From Acidiferrum sp963771295 (lineage in GTDB: Bacteria > Acidobacteriota > Terriglobia > Acidiferrales > UBA7541), in NCBI GenBank assembly GCA_963771295.1, contig CAVYTB010000017.1:396566-460565 (forward strand): a stretch of 64,000 bases of DNA, read 5' to 3'. How positions within the stretch are numbered: the first letter of the stretch is position 1; the number at the start of each line of letters is the position of its first letter. The notes below the pieces were generated by a model. That model ran no database searches and was not told the origin of the DNA. It was given only the letters and a program-made list of their open reading frames with translations. Both the position numbers and the translations under genes were made by a program. This document shows positions 1 to 8,006 of the stretch, piece after piece.

Positions 1-5
1 TCGCT

Positions 6-494
6 GTGAATGAGTACGTGTGCATTGCGCCAAGCGTGAAATTGGGTAAGGACGTAAAGCTTTCCAAGTTTATCAATTTGTATGGGTGCGAAATTGGAGA
101 CGAAACAAAAATAGGCGCCTTTGTGGAAATTCAGAAAAATGCGCGTGTGGGCCGTTGCTGCAAGATTTCCAGCCACTCGTTCATCTGCGAAGGCGTAGAT
201 ATAGAGGATGACGTTTTTATCGGCCACAGTGTGACCTTCATCAATGACACTTATCCACGTGCCACCGTAGTTGGCGGGGGTTTGCAGACGGAAGCGGACT
301 GGAAAGTTGAAAAAACAAGAATCTGCCGAGGAGCGTCGATCGGTTCCGGATCGACGATCTTGAGCAACATTACAGTGGGCGAAAATGCGATCGTAGGGGC
401 CGGCAGCGTAGTGACCAAGGATGTGCCTGCGAATGCGATTGTGGCGGGCAATCCCGCAAAGTTTCTGAGGTTTGTGAACGACGCAAAAAAGTAG
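6..494 (+). CDS. Hexapeptide-repeat sugar O/N-acetyltransferase (WbpD/WlbB-like)
   Basis: The 162-residue protein is built almost entirely of left-handed beta-helix hexapeptide repeats ([LIV]-G-x4 rungs such as VKLGKD, CEIGDE, ARVGRC, ASIGSG, ITVGEN, AIVGAG) and ends with the AGNPAKFLR signature usual for this family. Family members of this size transfer an acetyl group from acetyl-CoA to an amino or hydroxyl group of a nucleotide sugar. The segment DDVFIGHSVTFINDTYPRA resembles WbpD/WlbB, which N-acetylates UDP-3-amino-GlcNAc-uronate. The aminotransferase two genes downstream would supply an amino-sugar substrate. The GTG at position 6 gives a plausible full-length protein, but the gene touches the window edge and an upstream start cannot be excluded. 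The precise substrate is inferred. Confidence 0.82.
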   Translation: MNEYVCIAPSVKLGKDVKLSKFINLYGCEIGDETKIGAFVEIQKNARVGRCCKISSHSFICEGVDIEDDVFIGHSVTFINDTYPRATVVGGGLQTEADWKVEKTRICRGASIGSGSTILSNITVGENAIVGAGSVVTKDVPANAIVAGNPAKFLRFVNDAKK

Positions 495-548
495 CGACGC
501 GCAATTAGCACGGATCGCGAAGATAATTTTTCGAGCAGCAGGAAACAG

Positions 549-1502
549 ATGGCGGAAAACAGCATCGAGATCAGCGTCAGGGGAAAGTGGATCCGGGTTC
601 CCGCAATAGAATTCGACGGGAAGATGATCGTCGTCAGGGGAAAACGGATCAAACTGGCCGTCGTCCACGACGAAGAATTGCTGGAGACCGAACTTGGAAA
701 TCCGGAAGCGTGCATCGAGAGGCTAAGAGGGCAGATGGCGCACGGACTCCGAGCGGATATTTTCACCTTTTCGCAGAAGTTGCCGGATACCACGCCTCGA
801 CACAACTACCCTTTCGACCTGGATAGCATCGCAGCTGTAAGAACATCCAGTTTCAAGGGATGGTGGGAGAATCTGCCGCAAGAAAGCCGCAAAAACGTGC
901 GCCGGTCGCAAAAACGTGGCGTGGCGATTTCGGTCCGCGAATTCAATGATGACTTAATTCAAGGAATCGTTGGCATTAATAATGACTCTCCGATGAAGCA
1001 GGGCAGGCCCAACGATCATTACGGCAAAACCCTGGAACAAGTGAGGAAGGACCAGGAGTCATTTCAGGGTCGAAGCGATTTCATTTGCGCGCACGTTGGC
1101 GAAGAAATGATTGGCTACCTCAAGATCGTTTATCGAGGACCTGTGGCTGCGCTTTTGAATTTGACCTGCAAGGCGAGCCACTTTGACAAGCGCCCTTCGA
1201 ATGCGTTGCTTACCAAAGGGATGGAGATTTGTGAGCAAAAAGGTATAACGCATTTGACTTACGGCAAATTCAACTACGGGAACAAACGAGACAATCCGTT
1301 GCGAGAGTTCAAGACTCGAAATGGATTCGAAGAGATTCTTGTGCCGAGATTTTATGTTCCGTTGACTCCGTGGGGCGCTCTTTGCACGCGGCTTAAGCTT
1401 TACCGCGGGCTGGTGGGGATTCTTCCCGGGAATGTTCTTGCGCTGGCGACGGGCGCGCGAGCGAAGTGGTACAACCTCCGATCCGTTTCCAAGCCGGTGT
1501 AG
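549..1502 (+). CDS. FemAB/GNAT-like acyltransferase family protein
   Basis: A 317-residue protein with no signal peptide. The first ~90 residues are beta-rich. A GNAT/FemAB-type region follows, from about residue 95 (ENLPQESRKNVRRSQKRG) to about 265, including HVGEEMIGYLKIVYRG and a YGKFNYGNKRDNPLREFK stretch near the end of the fold. The motif N-V-R-R-S-x-K-R-G is typical of FemAB-like proteins found in polysaccharide clusters, which are thought to transfer acyl or aminoacyl groups to sugars or lipid-linked intermediates. The start ATG follows a GCAGGAAAC ribosome site. It lies between the acetyltransferase and the aminotransferase, suggesting a part in sugar decoration. The substrate is unknown. 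Confidence 0.6.
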   Translation: MAENSIEISVRGKWIRVPAIEFDGKMIVVRGKRIKLAVVHDEELLETELGNPEACIERLRGQMAHGLRADIFTFSQKLPDTTPRHNYPFDLDSIAAVRTSSFKGWWENLPQESRKNVRRSQKRGVAISVREFNDDLIQGIVGINNDSPMKQGRPNDHYGKTLEQVRKDQESFQGRSDFICAHVGEEMIGYLKIVYRGPVAALLNLTCKASHFDKRPSNALLTKGMEICEQKGITHLTYGKFNYGNKRDNPLREFKTRNGFEEILVPRFYVPLTPWGALCTRLKLYRGLVGILPGNVLALATGARAKWYNLRSVSKPV

Positions 1503-1557
1503 CTTACGGAACTTACGGCAGAAATAACGAGAATCATGCACGAGGAGAAAAGCACAG

Positions 1558-2772
1558 ATGGCTAACGCGACAAAAATTCCGTTTCTCGATTTGGTGACAC
1601 CGCATCAAGAGCTGGAAGCCGAGCTTCTGGCTGTCGTCAAGCAGGCGTTTGCGACGGCCGGGTTTATCGGCGGGCCGATGGTGGAGGACTTTGAGCGTGA
1701 GTTCGCGACCTTTTGTGACACGAAATATTGTGTCGCGGTGAATAGTGGCACCGACGCTCTGCGGTTTGCCTTGATGGCTGCGGGCCTTGAACCGGGCGAA
1801 ATCATCATCACGATTCCGCATACGTTCATTGCCACGACCGAAGCGATCTCGCAAGCCGGTGCACAGATTGCATTCGTCGACATTCACGAGCAGACCTACA
1901 CGATGGACCCAGCGAAACTTCGGGAATATCTGGAGACGCGGTGTGATTTTGACAGTGCCGGAGGAAAACTGATTGAACGCAGTTCGACGCGGCGCGTTGC
2001 CGGGATTGTTCCCGTACATTTGTACGGGCAAACCGCTGATATGGATCCGATCCAGGAATTGGCTGAGAAATACAATTTATTCGTGATTGAAGACGCGTGC
2101 CAGGCGCATGGCGCGGAATATTTCTCCAAAAAGGCGAACACGTGGAAACGTGCCGGCTCTATCGGAAAAGCCGCCGCGTTCAGCTTCTATCCAGGTAAGA
2201 ATCTCGGCGCTTGCGGAGAAGGTGGGGCGATAACGACAAACGATGCAGCTATGGCGGCGCATATGAAAATGATTCGCGACCACGGCCAAGCAAAGAAGTA
2301 TTATCACGACATCGAAGGCTACAACGGACGTTTAGACTCAATTCAGGCGGGATGGCTTTCTGTAAAACTGCGGCATCTGGCGAAATGGAATGAATCGCGC
2401 CGTATGCTTTCACACCGCTACCACAAGCTTCTGGCGGACGCCAAGGACTCGGTTGTGCTTCCTGAGGAGGCGGCTTGGACAAAGGGCGTCTATCATCTCT
2501 ATGTTGTCCGGGTACGGGACCGCGAGGCACTTCAGGCCCATTTGGCAGAGGCGGGAATCGGAACTGGCATCCATTATCCCATTCCACTGCACATGCAAAA
2601 GGCGTACGAAAAGTTTCCCCACAAGCGGGGCGATTTCCCCGTGACTGAACGCATCGCGGCTGAAATCGTCTCCTTGCCGATGTTTCCGCAACTAACGCCC
2701 GAACAACAAGACGTGGTTGTTGCCAGCGTGAAGGATTTTGTCGGCGCAAAGATGACCACTTCGCATCGCTAG
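1558..2772 (+). CDS. DegT/DnrJ/EryC1/StrS family PLP-dependent sugar aminotransferase
   Basis: This 404-residue protein has the full aminotransferase fold. It carries VAVNSGTDALRFALMAAG near residue 62, VPVHLYGQTADMDP near 150, the aspartate motif VIEDACQAHGAEY, and the PLP lysine in FSFYPGKNLGACGEGGA (about K214). Such enzymes transaminate 3- or 4-keto nucleotide sugars with glutamate as donor. The length is slightly above the usual 370-390 because of an insertion around residues 125-145. Together with the hexapeptide acetyltransferase upstream it suggests an N-acetylated amino sugar (WbpE plus WbpD type chemistry). The start follows a GAGGAG ribosome site at 1541-1546. Confidence 0.93.
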   Translation: MANATKIPFLDLVTPHQELEAELLAVVKQAFATAGFIGGPMVEDFEREFATFCDTKYCVAVNSGTDALRFALMAAGLEPGEIIITIPHTFIATTEAISQAGAQIAFVDIHEQTYTMDPAKLREYLETRCDFDSAGGKLIERSSTRRVAGIVPVHLYGQTADMDPIQELAEKYNLFVIEDACQAHGAEYFSKKANTWKRAGSIGKAAAFSFYPGKNLGACGEGGAITTNDAAMAAHMKMIRDHGQAKKYYHDIEGYNGRLDSIQAGWLSVKLRHLAKWNESRRMLSHRYHKLLADAKDSVVLPEEAAWTKGVYHLYVVRVRDREALQAHLAEAGIGTGIHYPIPLHMQKAYEKFPHKRGDFPVTERIAAEIVSLPMFPQLTPEQQDVVVASVKDFVGAKMTTSHR

Positions 2773-2857
2773 TCTGGTTGAAAGCTCACACTCTTTTTCT
2801 TGTCCGCAATTGCATTCGCCTGTGTCCTCTCAGTCTGTGCTGACAAATCAAAACACA

Positions 2858-3736
2858 ATGCCTCGTCTAGACAGGCTTGCTACGCTGTACCTGACTTCAC
2901 CTTTGGTCCGCTTGTTTGGACCCAAGCCCGGTGCTCGTGTGCCGATCCTTATGTACCACAGCATTTCCCACAATCTTTTCGGGATGTCTCACCCCTACTA
3001 CCACATCAACACGCTGCCATCCGTTTTTTCGGAGCAGATGCGTTGTCTTCGCCATGCAGGTTATCGCACGATTAGTCTCGCGGAGGCTTGGGCTGGTTTG
3101 AATGCTGGGCACGACCTCTCGAAAGTTGTGGTTCTGACGTTCGGCAACGGGTATCGGGATTTCTATACCGACGCAATGGATGTACTGACGCAATGCGGTT
3201 TTACTGCAATTCTGTTTCTGGTGACGAGTCGGATTCGGCAGACTCCTCTTCGCGTGGCAGGGGCCGACTACCTGACATGGCGAGAAGTTCGACAACTGCA
3301 AAAAGCCGGCATTCAGTTTGGTTCACACACGGTGACCCATCCCGATTTGCGCTCGATGAAACCCGACCAGATTGAATATGAATTGGGCCGTTCGAAAGAA
3401 ATCATCGAGCAAAATCTCGGGGCGTCTGTCGATTCCTTCTCCTACCCGTTTGCTTTTCCAGAGGAAGATAGGAATTTTGTCCGCTTCCTGGAAGATATCC
3501 TACAGAACGTCGGCTTCGATTACGGCGTCTCCACAATCCTCGGCAGAGCTCGCCGCGACAGTAAAAGGTTCTTTTTGCCACAGCTTCCCGTGAATACTTG
3601 GGACGACACCTCCTTGCTCCGCGCTAAGCTGGAAGGCGGATACGATTGGCTGCACTGCGTGCAGTTTTTGAAGAAGCTGATTCTTCATAATCCGACGTTC
3701 ATGCAAGAGGGAACGACCGGCATAAAAACATGCTGA
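2858..3736 (+). CDS. Polysaccharide deacetylase-like (NodB fold) protein with altered active site
   Basis: The 292-residue protein has the NodB homology fold: PILMYHSIS near the N-terminus, the metal-binding H-x3-H in GSHTVTHPDL (H157, H161) and SFSYPFAF. The family removes N- or O-acetyl groups from polysaccharides. The first catalytic motif, normally TFDDG, reads TFGNG here (G96, N97), so the catalytic base and a metal-ligand aspartate are both replaced. Hydrolysis is therefore doubtful and the protein may be binding-only. The start is uncertain: ATG 2858 is chosen, but an in-frame TTG at 2810 would add 16 residues, and neither has a clear ribosome site. It overlaps the next GT2 gene by 7 bases. 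Confidence 0.75.
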   Translation: MPRLDRLATLYLTSPLVRLFGPKPGARVPILMYHSISHNLFGMSHPYYHINTLPSVFSEQMRCLRHAGYRTISLAEAWAGLNAGHDLSKVVVLTFGNGYRDFYTDAMDVLTQCGFTAILFLVTSRIRQTPLRVAGADYLTWREVRQLQKAGIQFGSHTVTHPDLRSMKPDQIEYELGRSKEIIEQNLGASVDSFSYPFAFPEEDRNFVRFLEDILQNVGFDYGVSTILGRARRDSKRFFLPQLPVNTWDDTSLLRAKLEGGYDWLHCVQFLKKLILHNPTFMQEGTTGIKTC

Positions 3737-4650
3737 CGCTCCCACGCTACGTCCTTGTTACTCCGGCGCGCAACGAAGCCGACTCCATCGAACTGACGAT
3801 ACAGTCTGTGGTGAAGCAGAGCGTCCGGCCAATCAAGTGGATTATCGCGAGCGATGGCTCGACGGACGGAACCGACGACATCGTTCGGAAGTATGCCGCC
3901 ACTCATCCCTGGGTTGAGTTGGTTCGTACGCCAGAGCGCCGCGAACGACACTTCGCCGGAAAGGTCCTGGCCTTCAATGCTGGGTACGCTCGGTTGCAGG
4001 GTCTCGACTACGATGTGATTGGCAGCCTCGATGCCGACGTTTCGTTTGATTCGGAGTACTTTTCCTACTTGCTTCGCAAAATTGCGGAAGATCGCACGCT
4101 AGGCCTCGTAGGGACGCCGTTCAAGGAAGGCTCAAATCCCACTTACGACTATCGGTTCGTCAGTATTCAGCACGTTTCAGGCGCTTGCCAACTATTCCGA
4201 CGTGAATGTTTCGAGCAGATCGGTGGGTATGTGCCAGTGAAAGGCGGTTGTATTGATCACATTGCCGTGATTTCCGCCAGGATGAAAGGCTGGAAGACCA
4301 GGACATTCACGGACAAAGTATCTTTGCATCACCGGCAGATGGGCACGGCGCAGGACAGCTTAGTGATGGCGCGATTTCGCAATGGCCGCAAAGACTACGT
4401 GATTGGGAACCATCCTGTTTGGGAACTGTGCAGAGCCAGTTATCAGGTGACAAAGAAACCGGTTGTCATCGGCGGTTTAATGCTGGTGTGCGGCTATGTC
4501 TGGGCGTTGATTCGGCGGGTTGAAAGGCCCGTTTCTCCCGAACTAGTAGCGTTCTACAGACACGAACAGATGCAGCGATTGAAGAAGTTTTTCAGCGGTA
4601 ACAGGGTAGCCGCGAAAGAGACCGTGGAAGATCCGCCTCCGTGTGCGTGA
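3730..4650 (+). CDS. Glycosyltransferase family 2
   Basis: A 306-residue GT-A fold enzyme. It has the nucleotide-binding start VTPARNEADSIELTIQS, the SDGSTDGTDD turn, the metal-binding DxD (LDADVSF, D101/D103), and a GGYVPVKGG acceptor loop. A short hydrophobic segment near residues 245-262 (VVIGGLMLVCGYVWALI) could sit in the membrane, as in inner-membrane GT2 enzymes. It transfers a sugar from a nucleotide donor to a lipid-linked oligosaccharide. The overlap with the upstream deacetylase-like gene indicates co-translation. Donor and acceptor are not predictable. Confidence 0.88.
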   Translation: MLTLPRYVLVTPARNEADSIELTIQSVVKQSVRPIKWIIASDGSTDGTDDIVRKYAATHPWVELVRTPERRERHFAGKVLAFNAGYARLQGLDYDVIGSLDADVSFDSEYFSYLLRKIAEDRTLGLVGTPFKEGSNPTYDYRFVSIQHVSGACQLFRRECFEQIGGYVPVKGGCIDHIAVISARMKGWKTRTFTDKVSLHHRQMGTAQDSLVMARFRNGRKDYVIGNHPVWELCRASYQVTKKPVVIGGLMLVCGYVWALIRRVERPVSPELVAFYRHEQMQRLKKFFSGNRVAAKETVEDPPPCA

Positions 4651-4671
4651 ACTAGTGATGGATAGTTACCG

Positions 4672-5577
4672 ATGAGCAACGAAGCGCACCACATTAGCGT
4701 TTGCATTTGCACCTACAAGCGTCCGCAGCCTTTGAAACACTTGCTGGAGGAACTCCGCAGCCAGGAAACTGGCGGTGCGTTCAGCTACTCGATTGTGGTG
4801 GTCGACAACGATCAATCGCGATCTGCGGAACCTGTGGTGGCAGAGTTCGCGACTTCGTCAGCTATTCCCTTCAAATATTGTACCGAGTCTCAGCAGAACA
4901 TCCCGTTAGCGCGGAACAAAGCGGTAGAAAACGCCGAAGGTGATCTGATAGCTTTCATAGATGATGATGAATTCCCGATTAAACGCTGGTTGCTGACCCT
5001 GTTCGAGGCACTCAACAAATACGGGGCTGATGGCGTTTTGGGACCTGTGAAGCCATATTTTGAAAACGAGCCACCGAAGTGGGTCATCCAGGGTAAGTTT
5101 TATGACCGGCCCAGTTACCCGACGGGTTTCGTCATCGATTGGCGAAAGGGCCGGACTGGTAATGTCCTGCTGAAGCGAGTGCTTTTCAGCGACAGCGCTC
5201 AGCGATTCAACCCGGCGTTTCGGACGGGAGAAGATCAGGACTTCTTCCGAAGGCAAATCGAAAAGGGACACGTGTTTGTGTGGTGCCATGAGGCCATGGC
5301 GTATGAAGTTGTGCCAGCTGCACGCTGGGATCGCTCATTCATGATAAGGAGAGCGCTACTGCAAGGCTCAGCCAGCAGGCTCCATCCAACGTTCGGAGTG
5401 CGCGAGATCGCGATATCGTTGATTGCCATCCCTGTGTGGGCGATTGCATTGCCCTTCTCGTTGGTTTTAGGACACGGCAGGTTCATGAGTCCGCTGGTGA
5501 GGCTTTTTAACCACTTGGGTAGACTTTTGGCATTCTTGGGAATCAATCCGGTAGGGGAACCATACGTCACGAATTGA
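4672..5577 (+). CDS. Glycosyltransferase family 2 (ExoM-like)
   Basis: The 301-residue protein opens with HHISVCICTYKRPQPLKHLL, has VVVDNDQS and a DDD metal motif (AFIDDDEFP, D97-D99), and then FRTGEDQDFFRR, the ED motif that carries the catalytic base. This arrangement resembles ExoM-type glucosyltransferases that extend lipid-linked repeat units. A hydrophobic stretch (ISLIAIPVWAIALPFSLVLG, about 243-262) suggests membrane association at the C-terminus. It is separated from the preceding GT2 by 21 bases and lies 9 bases before the SDR gene, so it is probably in one operon. Confidence 0.87.
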   Translation: MSNEAHHISVCICTYKRPQPLKHLLEELRSQETGGAFSYSIVVVDNDQSRSAEPVVAEFATSSAIPFKYCTESQQNIPLARNKAVENAEGDLIAFIDDDEFPIKRWLLTLFEALNKYGADGVLGPVKPYFENEPPKWVIQGKFYDRPSYPTGFVIDWRKGRTGNVLLKRVLFSDSAQRFNPAFRTGEDQDFFRRQIEKGHVFVWCHEAMAYEVVPAARWDRSFMIRRALLQGSASRLHPTFGVREIAISLIAIPVWAIALPFSLVLGHGRFMSPLVRLFNHLGRLLAFLGINPVGEPYVTN

Positions 5578-5586
5578 CGGAGAGAC

Positions 5587-6651
5587 ATGGGCCACGCGGA
5601 AAACGACGGTTACATCGTGGGGAAGGACGACCTCATCCTGGTAACGGGAGCCACGGGATTCATTGGGTCCCGCCTCGTTCAGCATTTGCTGGACCGGGGC
5701 TTTCGCAATTTGCGCTGTTTCGTCAGGCCTTTTAGCAGCAAGATTCAGTCGCTCGGCGGGATCCGCAGTGATGGAGTGCGGGTGGAGTTGATGAAGGGGA
5801 ACCTATTGTCGAGTGAGGATTGCGCGGCGGCGACAAAGGACGTGGCGGTTATTTTTCACTTGGCTGCAGGTACGGGCGAGAAGTCCTTTCCCGACGCTTT
5901 CATGAACTCCGTAGTCACAACTCGGAACCTTCTCGAAGCATCTCTGCGGCATGGGTCACTTCGCCGGATTGTCAGCGCCAGTTCGTTCGCGGTCTACAGC
6001 AACCGGAACAAGCCCCGAGGAAGGGTATTGGATGAGACCTGCCCGATGGCAGAGAATCCCGGACGAAGAGATGCGTATCTTTTTTCGAAGCTCAAGCAGG
6101 ATGAAATCGTCACCGAGTATGGGAAGCGGTTCGGGATTCCTTACGTTATTGTCAGGCCCGGAGTCGTTTATGGTCCCGGAAAAAAGGCCATCACCGGCCG
6201 CATAGGCACCAATACCTTTGGAGTCTTTCTGCATCTCGGCGGCTCAAACAAAATTCCGTTCACATACGTCGATAATTGCGCCGAGGCCATTGCGCTGGCT
6301 GGGTTGCGGAGCGGCGTGGATGGCGAAGTGTTTAATGTCGTGGACGACGACTTGCCTTCGAGCAGGCAGTTCTTGCGCCAGTACAAACGGAATGTGCGCA
6401 AATTCAAGTCCATTTACTTTCCGCACGCCGTGAGTTACGCGCTGTGCTCTCTTTGGGAACGATATTCGACTTGGTCTCACGGCCAGCTCCCGCCGGCGTT
6501 CAACCGCGGAGGGTGGCACTCTTTTTGGAAAAAGACGACATACAGTAACGAAAAGCTGAAGGAGCGGTTGAACTGGGCGCCCAGAGTGAGCACGGCAGAT
6601 GGGTTGAATCGATATTTTGAGGCGTGTCGGACTGCGGGTCGCGATGCTTAA
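5587..6651 (+). CDS. NAD-dependent epimerase/dehydratase (extended SDR)
   Basis: A 354-residue extended short-chain dehydrogenase. The Rossmann motif is VTGATGFIGSRL near residue 20. The catalytic Ser lies in SASSFAVYS and the YxxxK pair is in DAYLFSKLKQ (Y164, K168). IVRPGVVYGPG follows, as in nucleotide-sugar epimerases and dehydratases. These enzymes epimerise, dehydrate or reduce NDP-sugars, and the exact reaction cannot be read from sequence. The start ATG follows GGAGAGAC. The stop overlaps the next gene by 8 bases, which ties it to the Gfo/Idh oxidoreductase. Confidence 0.87.
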   Translation: MGHAENDGYIVGKDDLILVTGATGFIGSRLVQHLLDRGFRNLRCFVRPFSSKIQSLGGIRSDGVRVELMKGNLLSSEDCAAATKDVAVIFHLAAGTGEKSFPDAFMNSVVTTRNLLEASLRHGSLRRIVSASSFAVYSNRNKPRGRVLDETCPMAENPGRRDAYLFSKLKQDEIVTEYGKRFGIPYVIVRPGVVYGPGKKAITGRIGTNTFGVFLHLGGSNKIPFTYVDNCAEAIALAGLRSGVDGEVFNVVDDDLPSSRQFLRQYKRNVRKFKSIYFPHAVSYALCSLWERYSTWSHGQLPPAFNRGGWHSFWKKTTYSNEKLKERLNWAPRVSTADGLNRYFEACRTAGRDA

Positions 6652-7774
6652 AGTTGCCATCGTTGGTTGCGGCAAGATCGCGGATGCTCATGCTCTGGCG
6701 CTTCAGCGAATCAAGGGCTGTGAGATCGTCGGGGTCTGCGACAGGGAGCCGCTCATGGCGCAGCAACTCCACGAGAGGTTCCCGGTCAAAAAATGTTTTA
6801 CGGACCTGACGCAACTTTTGAGTGAAGCCAAGCCGGACGTTGTCCACATTACCACGCCGCCGGAAAGCCACTTTGGTATCGCGAAGCTCTGCCTGGACTC
6901 GGGCAGCCACGTCTATGTAGAAAAGCCATTCACGGTCTACGAGCGCGAAGCCCGAGAGCTGATTGAACTCGCCAATGAGAAAGGACTCAAAATCACCGCA
7001 GGACATGACGATCAGTTTAGCCACGTCGCGCGACGCATGCGCAGCCTGGTGCAAAGTGGCTATCTGGGCGACGGACCAGTGCATATGGACAGCTATTTCT
7101 GCTACAAGATCGGACGGTCAGGGTATGTGGGTGCGCTACTGGGCGACCCAAATCATTGGGTTCGCAGGCTGCCCGGAAAACTATTGCAGAATATTATCAG
7201 TCATGGCGTCGCCAGAATCGCGGAGTTTTTGCGTAGCGACTCGCCGGAAGTGATCGCGCACGGCTTTGTAAGTCCGCTGCTCAAGAGCATGGGCGAAAGC
7301 GAAATCATTGATGAACTGCGAGTCATCGTCTCAGAGCAGGCAGGCACGACCGCCTATTTCACATTCTCCTCACAGATGCGTCCCGACATCCACGAGTTTC
7401 GAATTTATGGCAACAAGAACGGCCTGATTGTCGATCAGGACACGGAGACGCTCATCAAGCTGCGAGGCGACGGATACAAGAGCTATCTTCAAATGTTTGC
7501 TCCTCCCGTGATCATGGCGTGGCAGCATCTCGGAAACCTGAAAGTGAATCTCGGAAAGTTTCTGGCGCGAGACTTCCATATGAAATCGGGGATGAAGTAC
7601 TTGATCGAAGCTTTTTATCGTTCGATTGTGGAAGACACGCCAGCGCCCATCCCCTATCGAGAAATCCTTCTGACCGCTAAAATTATGGATTCCATTTTTG
7701 TTCAACTCGCCGCGAAGCAGTCGCAATTGCAGGCGGCGGGCACGGCAGCTCTGCAGACGGAACGTTCGAATTAA
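6644..7774 (+). CDS. Gfo/Idh/MocA family oxidoreductase
   Basis: The 376-residue protein has the N-terminal Rossmann motif VAIVGCGKIADAHALAL, the family signature VYVEKPFTV with the EKP lysine, and the C-terminal alpha/beta substrate domain. Members oxidise or reduce sugars and NDP-sugars with NAD(P). ATG 6644 is preferred, overlapping the SDR stop; an in-frame TTG at 6617 would add nine residues. It differs from WbpB in its N-terminal sequence, so I do not assign the UDP-GlcNAcA 3-dehydrogenase role. It probably acts in series with the SDR. Confidence 0.86.
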   Translation: MLKVAIVGCGKIADAHALALQRIKGCEIVGVCDREPLMAQQLHERFPVKKCFTDLTQLLSEAKPDVVHITTPPESHFGIAKLCLDSGSHVYVEKPFTVYEREARELIELANEKGLKITAGHDDQFSHVARRMRSLVQSGYLGDGPVHMDSYFCYKIGRSGYVGALLGDPNHWVRRLPGKLLQNIISHGVARIAEFLRSDSPEVIAHGFVSPLLKSMGESEIIDELRVIVSEQAGTTAYFTFSSQMRPDIHEFRIYGNKNGLIVDQDTETLIKLRGDGYKSYLQMFAPPVIMAWQHLGNLKVNLGKFLARDFHMKSGMKYLIEAFYRSIVEDTPAPIPYREILLTAKIMDSIFVQLAAKQSQLQAAGTAALQTERSN

Positions 7775-7822
7775 CGCACGGTGACGCTTTGCTCAGCGGA
7801 TTTTAATCCGCAGCTGAAATGA

Positions 7823-7828
7823 TACAAT
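7823..7828 (+). promoter_or_regulatory. Possible -10 box (TACAAT) upstream of the tRNA-like gene
   Basis: TACAAT lies 16 bases before the tRNA 5' end, the usual distance for a tRNA promoter. The matching -35 (TTTTAA at 7801-7806, spacer 16) is weak. An inverted repeat, GCGGATT-TT-AATCCGC, covers 7796-7811 just upstream. It could mark the end of the preceding operon, although it lacks a T tract. Confidence 0.35.
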
Positions 7829-7844
7829 TTTAGACGGTTCCCAA

Positions 7845-7919
7845 GCCGGTGTAGCTCAGTGACAGAGCGGCCGAATCGTATTCGGCAGACGGAGCGTTCG
7901 ATTCCTCCCGCCGGCTCCA
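7845..7919 (+). tRNA. tRNA-Thr(CGT)-like gene with unusual D-loop and T-stem
   Basis: A cloverleaf can be folded by hand. The acceptor GCCGGTG pairs with CGCCGGC over seven pairs (one G-U), followed by discriminator T and an encoded CCA. The D-stem is GCTC/GAGC. The anticodon stem is GCCGA/TCGGC with loop ATCGTAT, giving anticodon CGT, which reads ACG (Thr). The T-loop is TTCGATT. Two departures stand out. The D-loop AGTGACA has lost the conserved GG pair (G18 G19). The T-stem GGAGCG/CCTCC pairs only if one C (7895) is bulged out. It may be a diverged but working tRNA or a decaying copy. Confidence 0.7.
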
Positions 7920-8006
7920 AGTTTTCCAAACACCCCATGTTCCCATCGAGCCACAGTGGGCTTGCCAATGTCCCTCGGGCTCATTCCACGTTGAGGTAAT
8001 CGGTTT

